NCBI GenBank assembly: GCA_964446585.1
Contig: CAYUPI010000056.1
Location: 1 to 36,975, forward strand
Direction: 5' to 3'
DNA from: CAYUPI01 sp964446585
GTDB lineage: Bacteria > Verrucomicrobiota > Verrucomicrobiia > Limisphaerales > UBA8199
Length of the DNA stretch: 36,975 nt
The position numbers were made by a program, and so were the translations under genes. The notes under the pieces are model-generated. The model saw nothing but the letters and a program-made list of their open reading frames with translations, did no database searches and was not told the DNA's origin. Below are positions 22,537 to 30,723 of this stretch, piece by piece. Each line of letters opens with the position of its first letter. The stretch's first letter is position 1.

Positions 22537-23481
22537 TCACCCAGCGCCGGGCACTCCACATTCGTTACTTTTGGCGACATTGGGCTTTAGACTTTGGACT
22601 TCAGATTGCTTTGCTCGTTTCCATCGGTCATGGACCCAGAACCAATTGGCCGGGTCACGGCGCACGGCAGCCTCGAATGCGCGATTGACATCGAGCATGA
22701 TACCCGCCGTGGGCCGGGCGCGGCCATTCTCATGCGTTGGGATGGGACCATCGGCCTCTACCCGCCAGCGGGCCAGCCCAATCCGATAACAAATGCCAGT
22801 GTACAGCTCACAATGGTAGCGCAACGCGAAGATGGCCGGCGCCGCTGACGTCGAGCATTCGCGGCCCAGAAACGGCAGTTGCAAGGCACCCGAACGTTGA
22901 TCCGCCAACAATCCGAGCATGATGCCGCGCCGGTTCATGGTCGCTTTCAAGGCGGCCGCCTCGAAGCGCCGCTCGAAGAACAAACAGCCCGAGCGCGTCC
23001 GTAGCGATTGGAGCAACTCGTTAAGTAATGGCTGCCGCAAGCCGCGATACGTCGTGGCGCATTGATATCCGGGCGCAAATTGGCCGAACCGCGCATAGAG
23101 TTCGAAGTTCCCAAAATGTCCGATCGCGACTATGAGGTTTGGCGGTGAGGCATTGCCCGGCTCGGGCCTCATGCGCGGGGGCGCGACAAACTCAACATGC
23201 GGGCGCAACTCTTCGACGCTCATGGCGGCGGTCTTGATCGCGCAGGCATAGCTCTCGCCGATCCGCCGGAAATTCTCCCGCGCCAGCGCCCGGATTTCCG
23301 CCGGTGATCTCTCGTGGCCGAAACACATTCTCAGGTTGGCCAGGGCTACCCGCCGATGCCTTGCATCCACCCAAAACGCAAATCTTCCACCGGCCCGCCC
23401 GAGACGGGCCACCCAGGCCAGCGGAAGCGCCTGCAAAGACGCCACAATGCCTCGGGCTAAGAAGTAAAGGACCTGTTCCAT
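22537..23481 (-). CDS. lpxL: Lipid A biosynthesis acyltransferase (LpxL/HtrB family)
   Basis: This 314-residue inner-membrane acyltransferase transfers a secondary acyl chain to the lipid A precursor. The catalytic H-x4-E motif is H122-FGNF-E127. Also typical are GLLADQRSG and the C-terminal PANWFWVHDRWKR. An N-terminal hydrophobic anchor covers residues 4-24. It starts at ATG 23481, six bases after the lpxK stop. The last residues after HDRWKRAK (about 20) are encoded by DNA in 7-bp phase (GGGCTTT, AGACTTT, GGACTTC on the plus strand, 22580-22606). The C-terminal tail therefore seems to have been added by a phased repeat that displaced the original stop. Which acyl position it modifies is unknown. 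Confidence 0.88.
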   Translation of the reverse strand: MEQVLYFLARGIVASLQALPLAWVARLGRAGGRFAFWVDARHRRVALANLRMCFGHERSPAEIRALARENFRRIGESYACAIKTAAMSVEELRPHVEFVAPPRMRPEPGNASPPNLIVAIGHFGNFELYARFGQFAPGYQCATTYRGLRQPLLNELLQSLRTRSGCLFFERRFEAAALKATMNRRGIMLGLLADQRSGALQLPFLGRECSTSAAPAIFALRYHCELYTGICYRIGLARWRVEADGPIPTHENGRARPTAGIMLDVNRAFEAAVRRDPANWFWVHDRWKRAKQSEVQSLKPNVAKSNECGVPGAG

Positions 23482-23487
23482 GAAGCT

Positions 23488-24660
23488 TTAGCGGAAGCAA
23501 ATCTTACGCACGCAATCCTGGAAATCGTTCGCGCCGCTCACAATTTTGATTTCGACCCGCATGAAATAAATCGGCAAATCTCGCCGATCGATTTTCGGGA
23601 ACCGGACTGCGTCTTTTTGCGTAGTGATAATGGTTTCGGCCTGGCGCTTTTTGCTCCGATTTATGGCATTGATGACCTCCTGTTGAGTGAACCGATGGTG
23701 ATCTGCGAAACGCTTCGTGTACACAAGATCCGCGCCCAGTTTGACCAGGCTCTGCTCGAAGCTCTCCGGCTGCGCTATAGCACTGAATGAAGCCACTTTG
23801 CGCCCGCGCAAGATCTCCAGCCCGGCGCGCTGGCCCGTAAAAACGTCCTCCAGGTAGAGGGGATGGTGGATGCACTCGATCACCCCAGCGTTCGGATTAT
23901 ATTGGGCGATGCGGCGGCGTAGCTCCTCGGTTTGGCCGTCGCTCTTGGTGATGAAGATCGTGCTTGCCCGCCCCAGGTTCGACGGCGGCTCGCGCAAGGT
24001 CCCGCGCGGCAGCAGGCGCTCGTTGCCGAACGGCTGCTGCCGATCGACCAATACTATGTCCTGCCGACGCCCGCGCAGTTTCCAATATTGGAAGCCGTCG
24101 TCCAGCAACAGCGTGTCGCAACCGAATTTCTCGATCGCATAGCGGCCGCTTTTGACGCGGTCCTTATCCACGAGCACAACGACGTCCCTCAGATTCGACG
24201 CCAGCATGTAGGGCTCGTCGCCCGCCATTTCGGAATCGAGCAGCAATGATTTGCCATCGGAGACGACGCGCGGCGGAGTCGTCTCATCGCGAAGGAGCAA
24301 CTTATTGAGCAGCCATTGGTGCACGGGCGGCGGCTTGGAACGATAGCCGCGCGACAGGATGGCCACGTTGCGACCCTGGTCGCGAAGCTCACGTGCGAAT
24401 TTTTCTACCACGGGCGTCTTGCCAGTGCCACCTACCGTGAGATTGCCGATCGCAATGACCTGTACGCCCAGCGTGGAGTCGCGCAGGATCCGCACATTAT
24501 AGAGAAAGCCGCGGGCCTGGATGGCGCCATGGAACAGCTTCGAGCAGCCGTACGCCAGAGCGCGCACCAGCGCGGCGGCCGTTCCGCGCCGCTCTCCCAC
24601 GATGACCTCCAAACAGAAGGTCTCGATGTTTTCCGTCCAGGCCCGAAACTTTTCGCGCAT
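23488..24660 (-). CDS. lpxK: Tetraacyldisaccharide 4'-kinase
   Basis: This is the inner-membrane kinase that phosphorylates the 4' position of the lipid A disaccharide. The 390-residue protein has the P-loop GNLTVGGTGKT at 72-82, followed by SRGYRSK and VSDGKSLLLDSEMAGDEPYMLA. The conserved LLLDDGFQYWKLRGRRQDIVLVD lies near 185-207. The N terminus is about 15-20 residues longer than in E. coli, before the membrane-associated helix. It is the first gene of the minus-strand envelope operon lpxK-lpxL-waaF, with a 66-bp gap from the upstream toxin gene. The function is well supported. Confidence 0.94.
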   Translation of the reverse strand: MREKFRAWTENIETFCLEVIVGERRGTAAALVRALAYGCSKLFHGAIQARGFLYNVRILRDSTLGVQVIAIGNLTVGGTGKTPVVEKFARELRDQGRNVAILSRGYRSKPPPVHQWLLNKLLLRDETTPPRVVSDGKSLLLDSEMAGDEPYMLASNLRDVVVLVDKDRVKSGRYAIEKFGCDTLLLDDGFQYWKLRGRRQDIVLVDRQQPFGNERLLPRGTLREPPSNLGRASTIFITKSDGQTEELRRRIAQYNPNAGVIECIHHPLYLEDVFTGQRAGLEILRGRKVASFSAIAQPESFEQSLVKLGADLVYTKRFADHHRFTQQEVINAINRSKKRQAETIITTQKDAVRFPKIDRRDLPIYFMRVEIKIVSGANDFQDCVRKICFR

Positions 24661-24726
24661 CGGGCTTTAGTCTGCCAAGGGGATCGCGGCGGGGCAAGGG
24701 AGGCCGTGGCGTTGCCGCCGCTCAGG

Positions 24727-25146
24727 TCAAAACGGCGCCAGCAATGGGATTTGAGCTCGACCGTGACGCCGATAAATCCGGAAATCTTTGTCAGTTGTGA
24801 AAACTCGACAATTGTCCGCAGCCTCACTCATTCGTACCAGGCAGCCGTCGGCCAGACTCATTGGTCGATCCGCGTATTTTCGCAACAGTCGCCAGACGGC
24901 ACCGAATTCCTGGGCTAAATTGAATGACAGAGTCACCGTCCGGCGTTCGACTAGCTCCAACAAAGGGCTTACGGACAAACCAGCCTCCTGCAGCAAAAAG
25001 ATGGTCTCCGACACGACCGAGTCGCACGTGGCCATCGGTTCGAAGATTGACTCCCACTGTTTCCTGGTCCAGGGATGCCACTGGTCGTTGGCGTTGAGGT
25101 ATGCAGCCAAAGGTCCGCTATCCAGCAGAATCTTAGTCACGGCCAT
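24727..25146 (-). CDS. PIN-domain ribonuclease, VapC-like toxin
   Basis: This 139-residue PIN protein is likely the RNase toxin of a type II toxin-antitoxin pair. The acidic catalytic set appears complete: D9 (LLDSGPLAAYL), E47 (VVSETIFLL), D100 (MSLADGCLV) and D119 (FTTDKDF). Its start overlaps the end of the upstream ribbon-helix-helix gene by 14 bases, the usual antitoxin-first layout. It sits between lpxK and lysA with no sign of mobile DNA around it. Target RNA is unknown. Regulation by the antitoxin complex at the upstream palindrome is plausible. Confidence 0.85.
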   Translation of the reverse strand: MAVTKILLDSGPLAAYLNANDQWHPWTRKQWESIFEPMATCDSVVSETIFLLQEAGLSVSPLLELVERRTVTLSFNLAQEFGAVWRLLRKYADRPMSLADGCLVRMSEAADNCRVFTTDKDFRIYRRHGRAQIPLLAPF

Positions 25147-25360
25147 AACCTTTCAGCGGGCGGGTGGAAAGATCTCTCCGACCTTGAAGTGAGCCGCAGA
25201 GATCCTTCGTCCGAGAATAAAGTGAGGCCGCCCCGCGCTTTGAGCGCCGCTCGTCAATTAAATCCCGTACGATCGCCGAGCGCGAGCGTCGCTGCCCCTC
25301 CGCCTGCTCATCAAGCCAGGACACCTGCTCCCCGTTTAGTTTCAAACTAACCGTTTTCAT
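25133..25360 (-). CDS. Ribbon-helix-helix antitoxin, VapB-like
   Basis: This 75-residue basic protein has an N-terminal ribbon-helix-helix DNA-binding fold: strand KTVSLKLNG (2-10), helix EQVSWLDEQAEG and helix SRSAIVRDLIDER (26-38). The C-terminal tail (40-75) is Arg/Lys-rich and probably binds the PIN toxin. The start MKTVSLKL at 25360 is chosen because the fold begins there; an in-frame extension of 31 residues is not conserved in style. It overlaps the toxin gene by 14 bases, implying coupled translation. A palindrome lies directly upstream. Confidence 0.8.
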   Translation of the reverse strand: MKTVSLKLNGEQVSWLDEQAEGQRRSRSAIVRDLIDERRSKRGAASLYSRTKDLCGSLQGRRDLSTRPLKGYGRD

Positions 25361-25363
25361 ACA

Positions 25364-25380
25364 GAGAGGGTAATACTCTC
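25364..25380. promoter_or_regulatory. Putative operator palindrome before the vapBC-like pair
   Basis: GAGAG (25364-25368) and CTCTC (25376-25380) flank GGTAATA. On the minus strand the centre includes TATTAC, a possible -10 box, only a few bases from the antitoxin ATG. Position and symmetry fit autoregulation by a ribbon-helix-helix dimer, but this is inference from a 5-bp half-site. Confidence 0.35.
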
Positions 25381-25497
25381 GTGGCAAAGAAGCAAGACTC
25401 AAGACACGTCGATTTTCAAACCGAGACGATTGAAGGCGCGCTTGCCGGCCCAACTTTCGGCTTTGAAGCTCGCCAATTGCGCCTAACCTTCTCTCGC

Positions 25498-26793
25498 ATG
25501 CATGATTTCCGCTATATCGGCGGCAAACTCCATTGCGAAGGCGTCGTGCTGGAAACGCTCGCGAAAAAATGCGGCACGCCGCTCTATGTCTATTCGCAGC
25601 ACACGCTGACAGATCATTTCCAAAAACTGGAGCGGGCTATGGCGGGCGTTGACACGCTGATTTGCTTCGCGGTCAAGTCCAACTCCAATCTTTCGGTGCT
25701 GCGCACACTGGCCCGGCTCGGCAGCGGTTTCGACATCGTCAGCGGCGGTGAGTTGCAGCGCGTGATGACAGCCGGAGGCGATCCGCGCCGCTGCGCGTTC
25801 GCCGGCGTCGGCAAGAGCGAAGCGGAAATCGAGTTCGCCCTGCGGCAGGGCGTCTATTCCTTCAATGCGGAAAGCGAGCCGGAGCTGGAACGGATCAATC
25901 GTCTGGCCGCCCGGCTCAAAAAAGTTGCTCCGGTTGCAATTCGCGTGAATCCGAACGTGGCTGCGGGAACTCATTGCAAAATCACCACCGGCACTTACGA
26001 AAACAAATTTGGAATTGCCTTCGAGCGCGTTGAAGAAGTCTATGCCCGGGCGAGCCGCTTAAGAAACCTTTGTCTGCGGGGAGTTCAAATACACATCGGC
26101 TCGCAAATCACCGCGGTTCGTCCCTTCGAACAGGCCGTTAGAAAAGTCCTGCCCTTGGTTCGGCGCTTGAAGGAGAGACATGGCCTGGAGTTCTTCAGCA
26201 TCGGCGGTGGGCTGGGCATTATTTATAAACCGGCGCTCGCCAGTGGCAGCCTCGCCTGGTGGCGATCGGCCGCTGCGAGAAACATTCTGACACCTCGGAC
26301 TTACGCCGCTCGCCTGGTGCCGCTGTTGCAGCCGCTGGGCTTGCGCGTGCTGCTCGAGCCGGGCCGATTCATCTCCGGCAACGCCGGCCTCCTAGTCACG
26401 CGCGTCGAATACGTCAAAAACACTGGCAGCAAACATTTTCTTATCGTGGACGCCGCCATGAACGATCTGATCCGTCCCGCCTTCTACGAGGCCTACCACG
26501 AAATCGTGCCGCTCACTCGCAAGAACGGTCCGCGCGTCAAATCCGACGTCGTCGGCCCCATTTGCGAATCAGGCGACTTTTTCTGTCGAGATCGGTGGCT
26601 GCCCGAGGTCGGCGGCGGAGATTACCTGGCGCTGATGAGCGCAGGCGCTTACGGGTTCGTGATGGCTTCGAACTACAACGCCCGCCCGACGCCGGCCGAA
26701 GTGCTGGTGCACGGCAACCGGGCTGCCCTGGTCCGCGAGCGGCAACCGGTCGATGATATCTGGCGCGGCGAAAAGCTGGCGCCGTGGCTATAG
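25498..26793 (+). CDS. lysA: Diaminopimelate decarboxylase
   Basis: This fold-type III PLP enzyme makes L-lysine from meso-diaminopimelate, the last step of lysine synthesis. The 431-residue length is typical. The PLP lysine is K60 in ICFAVKSNSN. Also seen are HIGSQI, the phosphate loop SIGGGLGI, EPGRFISGNAG, and the second-subunit Cys motif GPICESGDFF with the YNARP terminus near the end. The start at 25498 (MHDFRYIGG) is preferred; an upstream in-frame start at 25381 would add 39 unconserved residues. The gene converges with argC, leaving 15 bp between stops. Confidence 0.95.
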   Translation: MHDFRYIGGKLHCEGVVLETLAKKCGTPLYVYSQHTLTDHFQKLERAMAGVDTLICFAVKSNSNLSVLRTLARLGSGFDIVSGGELQRVMTAGGDPRRCAFAGVGKSEAEIEFALRQGVYSFNAESEPELERINRLAARLKKVAPVAIRVNPNVAAGTHCKITTGTYENKFGIAFERVEEVYARASRLRNLCLRGVQIHIGSQITAVRPFEQAVRKVLPLVRRLKERHGLEFFSIGGGLGIIYKPALASGSLAWWRSAAARNILTPRTYAARLVPLLQPLGLRVLLEPGRFISGNAGLLVTRVEYVKNTGSKHFLIVDAAMNDLIRPAFYEAYHEIVPLTRKNGPRVKSDVVGPICESGDFFCRDRWLPEVGGGDYLALMSAGAYGFVMASNYNARPTPAEVLVHGNRAALVRERQPVDDIWRGEKLAPWL

Positions 26794-26808
26794 ACTCTTG
26801 CGAGGCGT

Positions 26809-27870
26809 TCAAACCAATCCCGCCGTCTCCGGAAAGCCACACATGATATTCATGCTTTGCACTGCCTGGCCGCTGGCGCCTTTAACAAGGTTGTCTTCCG
26901 CGCTCATGACGAGCAAGCGGCCGGTGCGCGGGTCCAGCCGCCAGGCGATTTCTATCACATTGGTGCCGACAACGTTTTTCGTATCAGGCAGAACATCGCT
27001 ATCCAGGAGCCGGACAAACGGTTCTTTGCCGTAGGCGCTCTGATAGCACGCTGAAACTTCCTGGCCGAGTTCGTTCATCACCTTGGGGTCACCAAAATGC
27101 TTCTCTGGAGCCAGATAAAGCGTCGTAAGAATCCCCCGATTCACCGGGATCAAATGAGGCGTGAATTGAATAGTGACAGAAGTGCCGACCGCGAGCGACA
27201 GTTCCTGCTCGATCTCGGAGAGGTGCCGGTGTTTGGGCACGCCATAAGGCCGCACGCTTTCATTGCACTCGACAAAGAGATAATCCAGCTCGGCCTTGCG
27301 TCCCGCGCCACTCACGCCGCTGAGCGAGTCGGCAATGATCCCCGTGGATTTCACCAGACCCGACCGAATCAATGGGATGGTAGGGAGCAGGATGCTCGTG
27401 GGATAACAGCCCGGTGAGGCGACCAGCGATGCCGCCTTGATCCGGTCGCGGTACACTTCCGGCAACCCATACACGGCCTGACCTAACAAATCGGGCGAAG
27501 GATGCTCGTGCGAGTAAAACTCTTTGTAAATCGCCGGGCAGCGCAGGCGAAAATCTGCGCTTAGATCGATGACGCGAGCACCAAGTTTGAGCAGCGGTGG
27601 TGCATACTCGGCGGCGACACCATGAGGCAGTGCGAGAAAAATGATCTCCGCCGCCTTCGCCAGCATCTCCGGTTTCGGCTCACTGAACCGAAGGCTCCGG
27701 GCGCGAGGATGGTTTCCGAACCTCGGAAACACTTGTGCCAGTGTCTGCCCGGCGTTTTGGCGGGACGTCACCGCATCGAGTTCGACATGCGGATGCGCCA
27801 GCAACAACCGCACCAGCTCCTCGCCCGAATAGCCCGAGGCGCCGACTATGGCTACTTTTGTTTTGGTCAT
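26809..27870 (-). CDS. argC: N-acetyl-gamma-glutamyl-phosphate reductase
   Basis: This NADPH-dependent enzyme reduces N-acetylglutamyl phosphate in arginine synthesis. The 353-residue protein has the Rossmann start VAIVGASGYSGEELVRLL, with the dinucleotide loop at 10-16. The catalytic Cys is C155 in ASPGCYPTS. The HLIPVNRGILTT motif near the substrate site is also present. The ATG at 27870 is chosen; an in-frame extension upstream (18 codons) translates the 8-bp repeat element and is unlikely to be natural protein. Its start lies between that repeat and the gene, so the argC promoter must be in or beyond the repeat. Confidence 0.95.
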   Translation of the reverse strand: MTKTKVAIVGASGYSGEELVRLLLAHPHVELDAVTSRQNAGQTLAQVFPRFGNHPRARSLRFSEPKPEMLAKAAEIIFLALPHGVAAEYAPPLLKLGARVIDLSADFRLRCPAIYKEFYSHEHPSPDLLGQAVYGLPEVYRDRIKAASLVASPGCYPTSILLPTIPLIRSGLVKSTGIIADSLSGVSGAGRKAELDYLFVECNESVRPYGVPKHRHLSEIEQELSLAVGTSVTIQFTPHLIPVNRGILTTLYLAPEKHFGDPKVMNELGQEVSACYQSAYGKEPFVRLLDSDVLPDTKNVVGTNVIEIAWRLDPRTGRLLVMSAEDNLVKGASGQAVQSMNIMCGFPETAGLV

Positions 27871-27883
27871 TTGATTCATCAAA

Positions 27884-27950
27884 TCGTCAACTCGTCGAAC
27901 CGCTAAATCGTTGAACCGGTTCAACGATTCAGCGGTTCAACGATTCGCAG
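27884..27950. repeat. 8-bp phased repeat element upstream of argC
   Basis: The left arm steps by eight: TCGTCAAC (27884), TCGTCGAA, CCGCTAAA, TCGTTGAA. The arms meet at CCG, and the right arm then runs GTTCAACG, ATTCAGCG, GTTCAACG, ATTCGCAG. TCGTTGAACC and GGTTCAACGA form a perfect 20-bp palindrome at the centre. The unit is the same as in the element at 125-236. It lies between the argC start and the rpsI terminator. Confidence 0.82.
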
Positions 27951-27961
27951 CTCCAGCCTGC

Positions 27962-27998
27962 AAAAACAAAAACCCCGCCGGAATAAACCAGCGGGGCT
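27962..27998 (-). terminator. Rho-independent terminator of rplM-rpsI
   Basis: On the minus strand CCCCGC (27991-27996) pairs with GCGGGG (27973-27978); two further GG/CC pairs extend the stem around a TTTATT loop. TTTTTGTTTTT follows. It lies about 20 bp after the rpsI stop codon. Confidence 0.88.
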
Positions 27999-28016
27999 AT
28001 GCAAATTCCAGCAGAA

Positions 28017-28433
28017 TCACCGTTTGCTGTATTGGAAGCGTTTACGCGCACCCGGCTGGCCGTATTTCTCGCGCTCGCGCATACGCGAATCACGCGTCAG
28101 CAAGCCTTCAGCCTTTAAAGTCGGCCGGAGGTTGGCGTCAGCCATCAGCAAAGCGCGCGCGAGGCCGTGCCGGACTGCCCCCGCCTGTCCGCTCGGACCG
28201 CCTCCGCTGACCGTGATCTGCGCATCGTACTTGTCGGCAACGCTGGTCACCGTCAAGGGTTGAGTGGCGAGAACTCGCAGTGATTCGAGCGGAAAATAAT
28301 TCTCGAAGGAGCGGCCGTTGACGACGATCTTGCCGGTGCCGCTGGCTAAACGCACGCGGGCCACTGCGGTCTTGCGCCGGCCTGTGCCGTTGTACCCAGG
28401 CACCTTCTGTTCGGGCAGTTTGATATCTGGCAT
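28017..28433 (-). CDS. rpsI: 30S ribosomal protein S9
   Basis: This small-subunit ribosomal protein has a basic C-terminal tail that reaches the P-site tRNA. The 138-residue protein has GTGRRKTAVARVRLASGTGKIVVNGR (16-41) and GGGPSGQAGAVRHGLARAL, and ends with DSRMREREKYGQPGARKRFQYSKR, where the final KR is the conserved tRNA-contacting tail. It is downstream of rplM with a 51-bp gap, the usual bacterial L13-S9 operon. A strong terminator follows. Confidence 0.98.
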   Translation of the reverse strand: MPDIKLPEQKVPGYNGTGRRKTAVARVRLASGTGKIVVNGRSFENYFPLESLRVLATQPLTVTSVADKYDAQITVSGGGPSGQAGAVRHGLARALLMADANLRPTLKAEGLLTRDSRMREREKYGQPGARKRFQYSKR

Positions 28434-28484
28434 AGCTGGAAAAACAATTGATCGTTGGTCCCGAAAGTCGCGGGGGCAGGTGGG

Positions 28485-28919
28485 CTAGTTCGCGGCGGCG
28501 AGCACTTCTGGTTTCTGCGCGGCGTGCGGATGTGTGCTGCCCTTATAGACTTTCAATTTTGTCATCAGCACCCGGCCAAGCCGGTTTTTAGGGACCATGC
28601 CCCTGACGGCGTGAGTAATCAGCTTCTCAGGTTGCTTGGCCCGCACCTGCGAAACTGTAGTGTATTTCTCGCCACCCTTCCACCCTGAATAGGTCATGAA
28701 TCGCTTGTCAGTTTCCTTTTTGCCTGTCAGGAGCACCTTGTCGGCATTGATGACAACGACAAAGTCTCCGGCATCGAGATGGGGCGTATAGCTCGGTTTG
28801 TTCTTTCCGCGCAGGGTATCAGCAATTTGAACAGCTAACCGGCCCAGAACCGCACCATTGGCATCGATCACGTGCCACTTGCGCTGGTCCAAATTCACTT
28901 TCGGCAAATACGTTTTCAT
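28485..28919 (-). CDS. rplM: 50S ribosomal protein L13
   Basis: This early-assembly protein of the large ribosomal subunit is the first gene of the rplM-rpsI operon. The 144-residue protein has the typical WHVIDANGAVLGRLAVQIADTLRGKNKPSYTPHLDAGDFVVVINADKV and the signature RAKQPEKLITHAVRGMVPKNRLGRVLMTKLKVYKGSTHPHAAQKP. The start at ATG 28919 has only weak Shine-Dalgarno-like sequence. It is divergent from the permease gene, and the 139-bp gap between them holds a promoter candidate. Confidence 0.98.
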   Translation of the reverse strand: MKTYLPKVNLDQRKWHVIDANGAVLGRLAVQIADTLRGKNKPSYTPHLDAGDFVVVINADKVLLTGKKETDKRFMTYSGWKGGEKYTTVSQVRAKQPEKLITHAVRGMVPKNRLGRVLMTKLKVYKGSTHPHAAQKPEVLAAAN

Positions 28920-28945
28920 TCAAAAACCTAACCAAAGGAGCGAAA

Positions 28946-28973
28946 AGCCTACCAAACAAATCGGCCAAGTCAA
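28946..28973 (-). promoter_or_regulatory. Putative sigma-70 promoter of rplM-rpsI
   Basis: On the minus strand a -35 box TTGACT (28968-28973) and a weak -10 box TAGGCT (28946-28951) are 16 bp apart, 26 nt before the rplM ATG. The -35 is good; the -10 matches only half of the consensus. Confidence 0.42.
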
Positions 28974-29058
28974 TATCGTTTGCGTGATTTTTACGCCTTG
29001 GGTTGGCTTCTTGCCGTCGAGTGGAGTTTTCGTAGAATCTTCGAGACGCCCCGCTGAA

Positions 29059-30528
29059 ATGGCTGCTCCACCCCCAATTGCTGATCCAATCGAATCACAG
29101 CTCCGTGCCGCGGAGAGCGAGGTTGAACGGCAGAGTGCCGAGCTGAAGAAGGAGCTGTCGCTGCCCGATCTGGTGCTCACACAGGTGCTGTACATCACCG
29201 GCCTGGGCTGGCTGGGGACGGCGGCGAAACTTGGCTCTTCGCACTTTTTCTTTTGGGTGCCGGCCGCCCTCTTCTTTTACATCCCGTCGGCGATCGTGGT
29301 AATCCATCTATCGCGGGAAATGCCGCTCGAAGGCGGGCTGTATCAGTGGGCGAAACTGCGCTGGGGAGAATTGGCGGGGTTCCTGGTGGCCTGGAACCTT
29401 TGGCTGTATTCGGTCCTTCTCCTCTCGGAGATGGGCCTGATCACGACCAACAACCTGGCTTACGCCCTGGGGCCGAAAGGGGCCTGGTTGGCCGAGAGTA
29501 AATGGGTAATCATGGCGTTGTCTATCGCGTTTGCGCTGGGTCCGATGGTCGTGGCAGTGCGCGGCCTGGCGCTGGGGAAATGGTTCCAGAACACCGGGGG
29601 CGTGACGTTGGTCGTGCTGTTTGCGGCCATGCTCACCCTGGCCATCCCCCATTGGATTCGCGGCGATGTGGCCATGGCGCCGCTTGCGCTTTCGGTCCCG
29701 GCCATCTCGCTTTTGAACCTGAACATTTTGGGGAAAATGTCGTTCGGGGCCTTCAGTGGTTGCGAAGGCATCACGATCTTCGCTGGCGAATGCCGGGACC
29801 CGAACGCGGCGCGGGTGATTCGCCGCTCGGTGTGGATCGCCGCGCCCCTGGTGACAGCCATCTTTACTCTAGGGACCGCCTGTATGCTGGTGTTTGTGCC
29901 GCCCTCGGGGCTGGATCTGGTTTCGCCGGTGGCGCAGAACTTGAGCCTTGGCACGCGTGCTCTAGGCATCGCGGGACCCGTGGTTCCAGTCGCGATGTTG
30001 CTGATGCTGATTGCGCGATTCGGTTCGGCGACGATTATTTTCAACATGGTATCGCGATTGCCCATGGTGGCCGGCTGGGATCACCTGCTGCCGGCCTGGT
30101 TTACCCGGCTGCACCCGAGATATCGCACGCCGGTGGGGTCTATCCTGTTCGTCGGAGCGATGATTCTGTTGTGTGCAGTGGCGGCGAACCTCGGGGTCGG
30201 CAGCCAGGAAGCCTATCAACTGCTCAACAACGGCTCGGGCATCTGCTACGCGCTCACGAACCTGGTGATGTTCTCGATTCCCCTGCTCGCCAAGCGTGAG
30301 AAACCTTCTCGGCTGGTGCGCGCCGCCGCTGCGTCCGCGTTCCTGATGACTTTGCTCTATGTCGTGCTCTCGGTCTTCCCGATCATCAGTGTGGCCAATG
30401 CGTTGACGTTCACCCTGAAAGTAGGCTCCGTAGTTGTGGTATCAAACGTTTTGGGCGCGCTGTTTTTCTGGCGGGCCAAGCAGCGACGGAGCGCGGCGTT
30501 GCCCGGTATCAGTGCACTGGCCAAGTAA
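29059..30528 (+). CDS. APC-superfamily amino acid permease
   Basis: This 489-residue inner-membrane transporter has about 12 hydrophobic segments after a charged N-terminal region (residues 1-35, Glu-rich). Features typical of APC permeases include ITGLGWLGTAAKLG in the first helix region, EGGLYQWAKLRWGELAGFLVAWNLWLY and the GKMSFGAFSGCEGITIFAGECRDPNAARVIRRS segment. Substrate is not evident; amino acids or polyamines are the family's usual cargo. The start at 29059 (MAAPPP) is preferred because a longer frame reaches back into rplM on the other strand. It has no clear operon partner. Confidence 0.88.
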   Translation: MAAPPPIADPIESQLRAAESEVERQSAELKKELSLPDLVLTQVLYITGLGWLGTAAKLGSSHFFFWVPAALFFYIPSAIVVIHLSREMPLEGGLYQWAKLRWGELAGFLVAWNLWLYSVLLLSEMGLITTNNLAYALGPKGAWLAESKWVIMALSIAFALGPMVVAVRGLALGKWFQNTGGVTLVVLFAAMLTLAIPHWIRGDVAMAPLALSVPAISLLNLNILGKMSFGAFSGCEGITIFAGECRDPNAARVIRRSVWIAAPLVTAIFTLGTACMLVFVPPSGLDLVSPVAQNLSLGTRALGIAGPVVPVAMLLMLIARFGSATIIFNMVSRLPMVAGWDHLLPAWFTRLHPRYRTPVGSILFVGAMILLCAVAANLGVGSQEAYQLLNNGSGICYALTNLVMFSIPLLAKREKPSRLVRAAAASAFLMTLLYVVLSVFPIISVANALTFTLKVGSVVVVSNVLGALFFWRAKQRRSAALPGISALAK

Positions 30529-30535
30529 CGCATCG

Positions 30536-30712
30536 GTTGAAGCACTAATCCCGCGAGGCGGGACTAATGAACACCAATGAAAAGGAGGCACGGCAACCCG
30601 TTTTTACAAGGAGGGTGCTGGTCACCAAACGGCGGTGATGCCACCGCGCACCAGAGTTGCTCGGCAGAGAGTTTCATTCGCGTTCATTCGAGTGCATTCG
30701 TGGTTTCCAGTT
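30536..30712. repeat. Hairpin plus 10-bp phased repeat between permease and aldo/keto reductase
   Basis: GTTGAAGCACTAAT (30536-30549) leads into a perfect hairpin, TCCCGC-gag-GCGGGA (30549-30563), and a second ACTAAT. AATGA then recurs in 10-bp register at 30566 and 30576. On the far side ATTCG recurs at 30676, 30686 and 30696, again exactly 10 bp apart and complementary in sense (TTCATTCGCG, TTCATTCGAG, TGCATTCGTG). This is the same arm-centre-arm layout as the 7- and 8-bp elements. No T tract follows the hairpin. Confidence 0.65.
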
Positions 30713-30723
30713 ATGGGCAAGGC

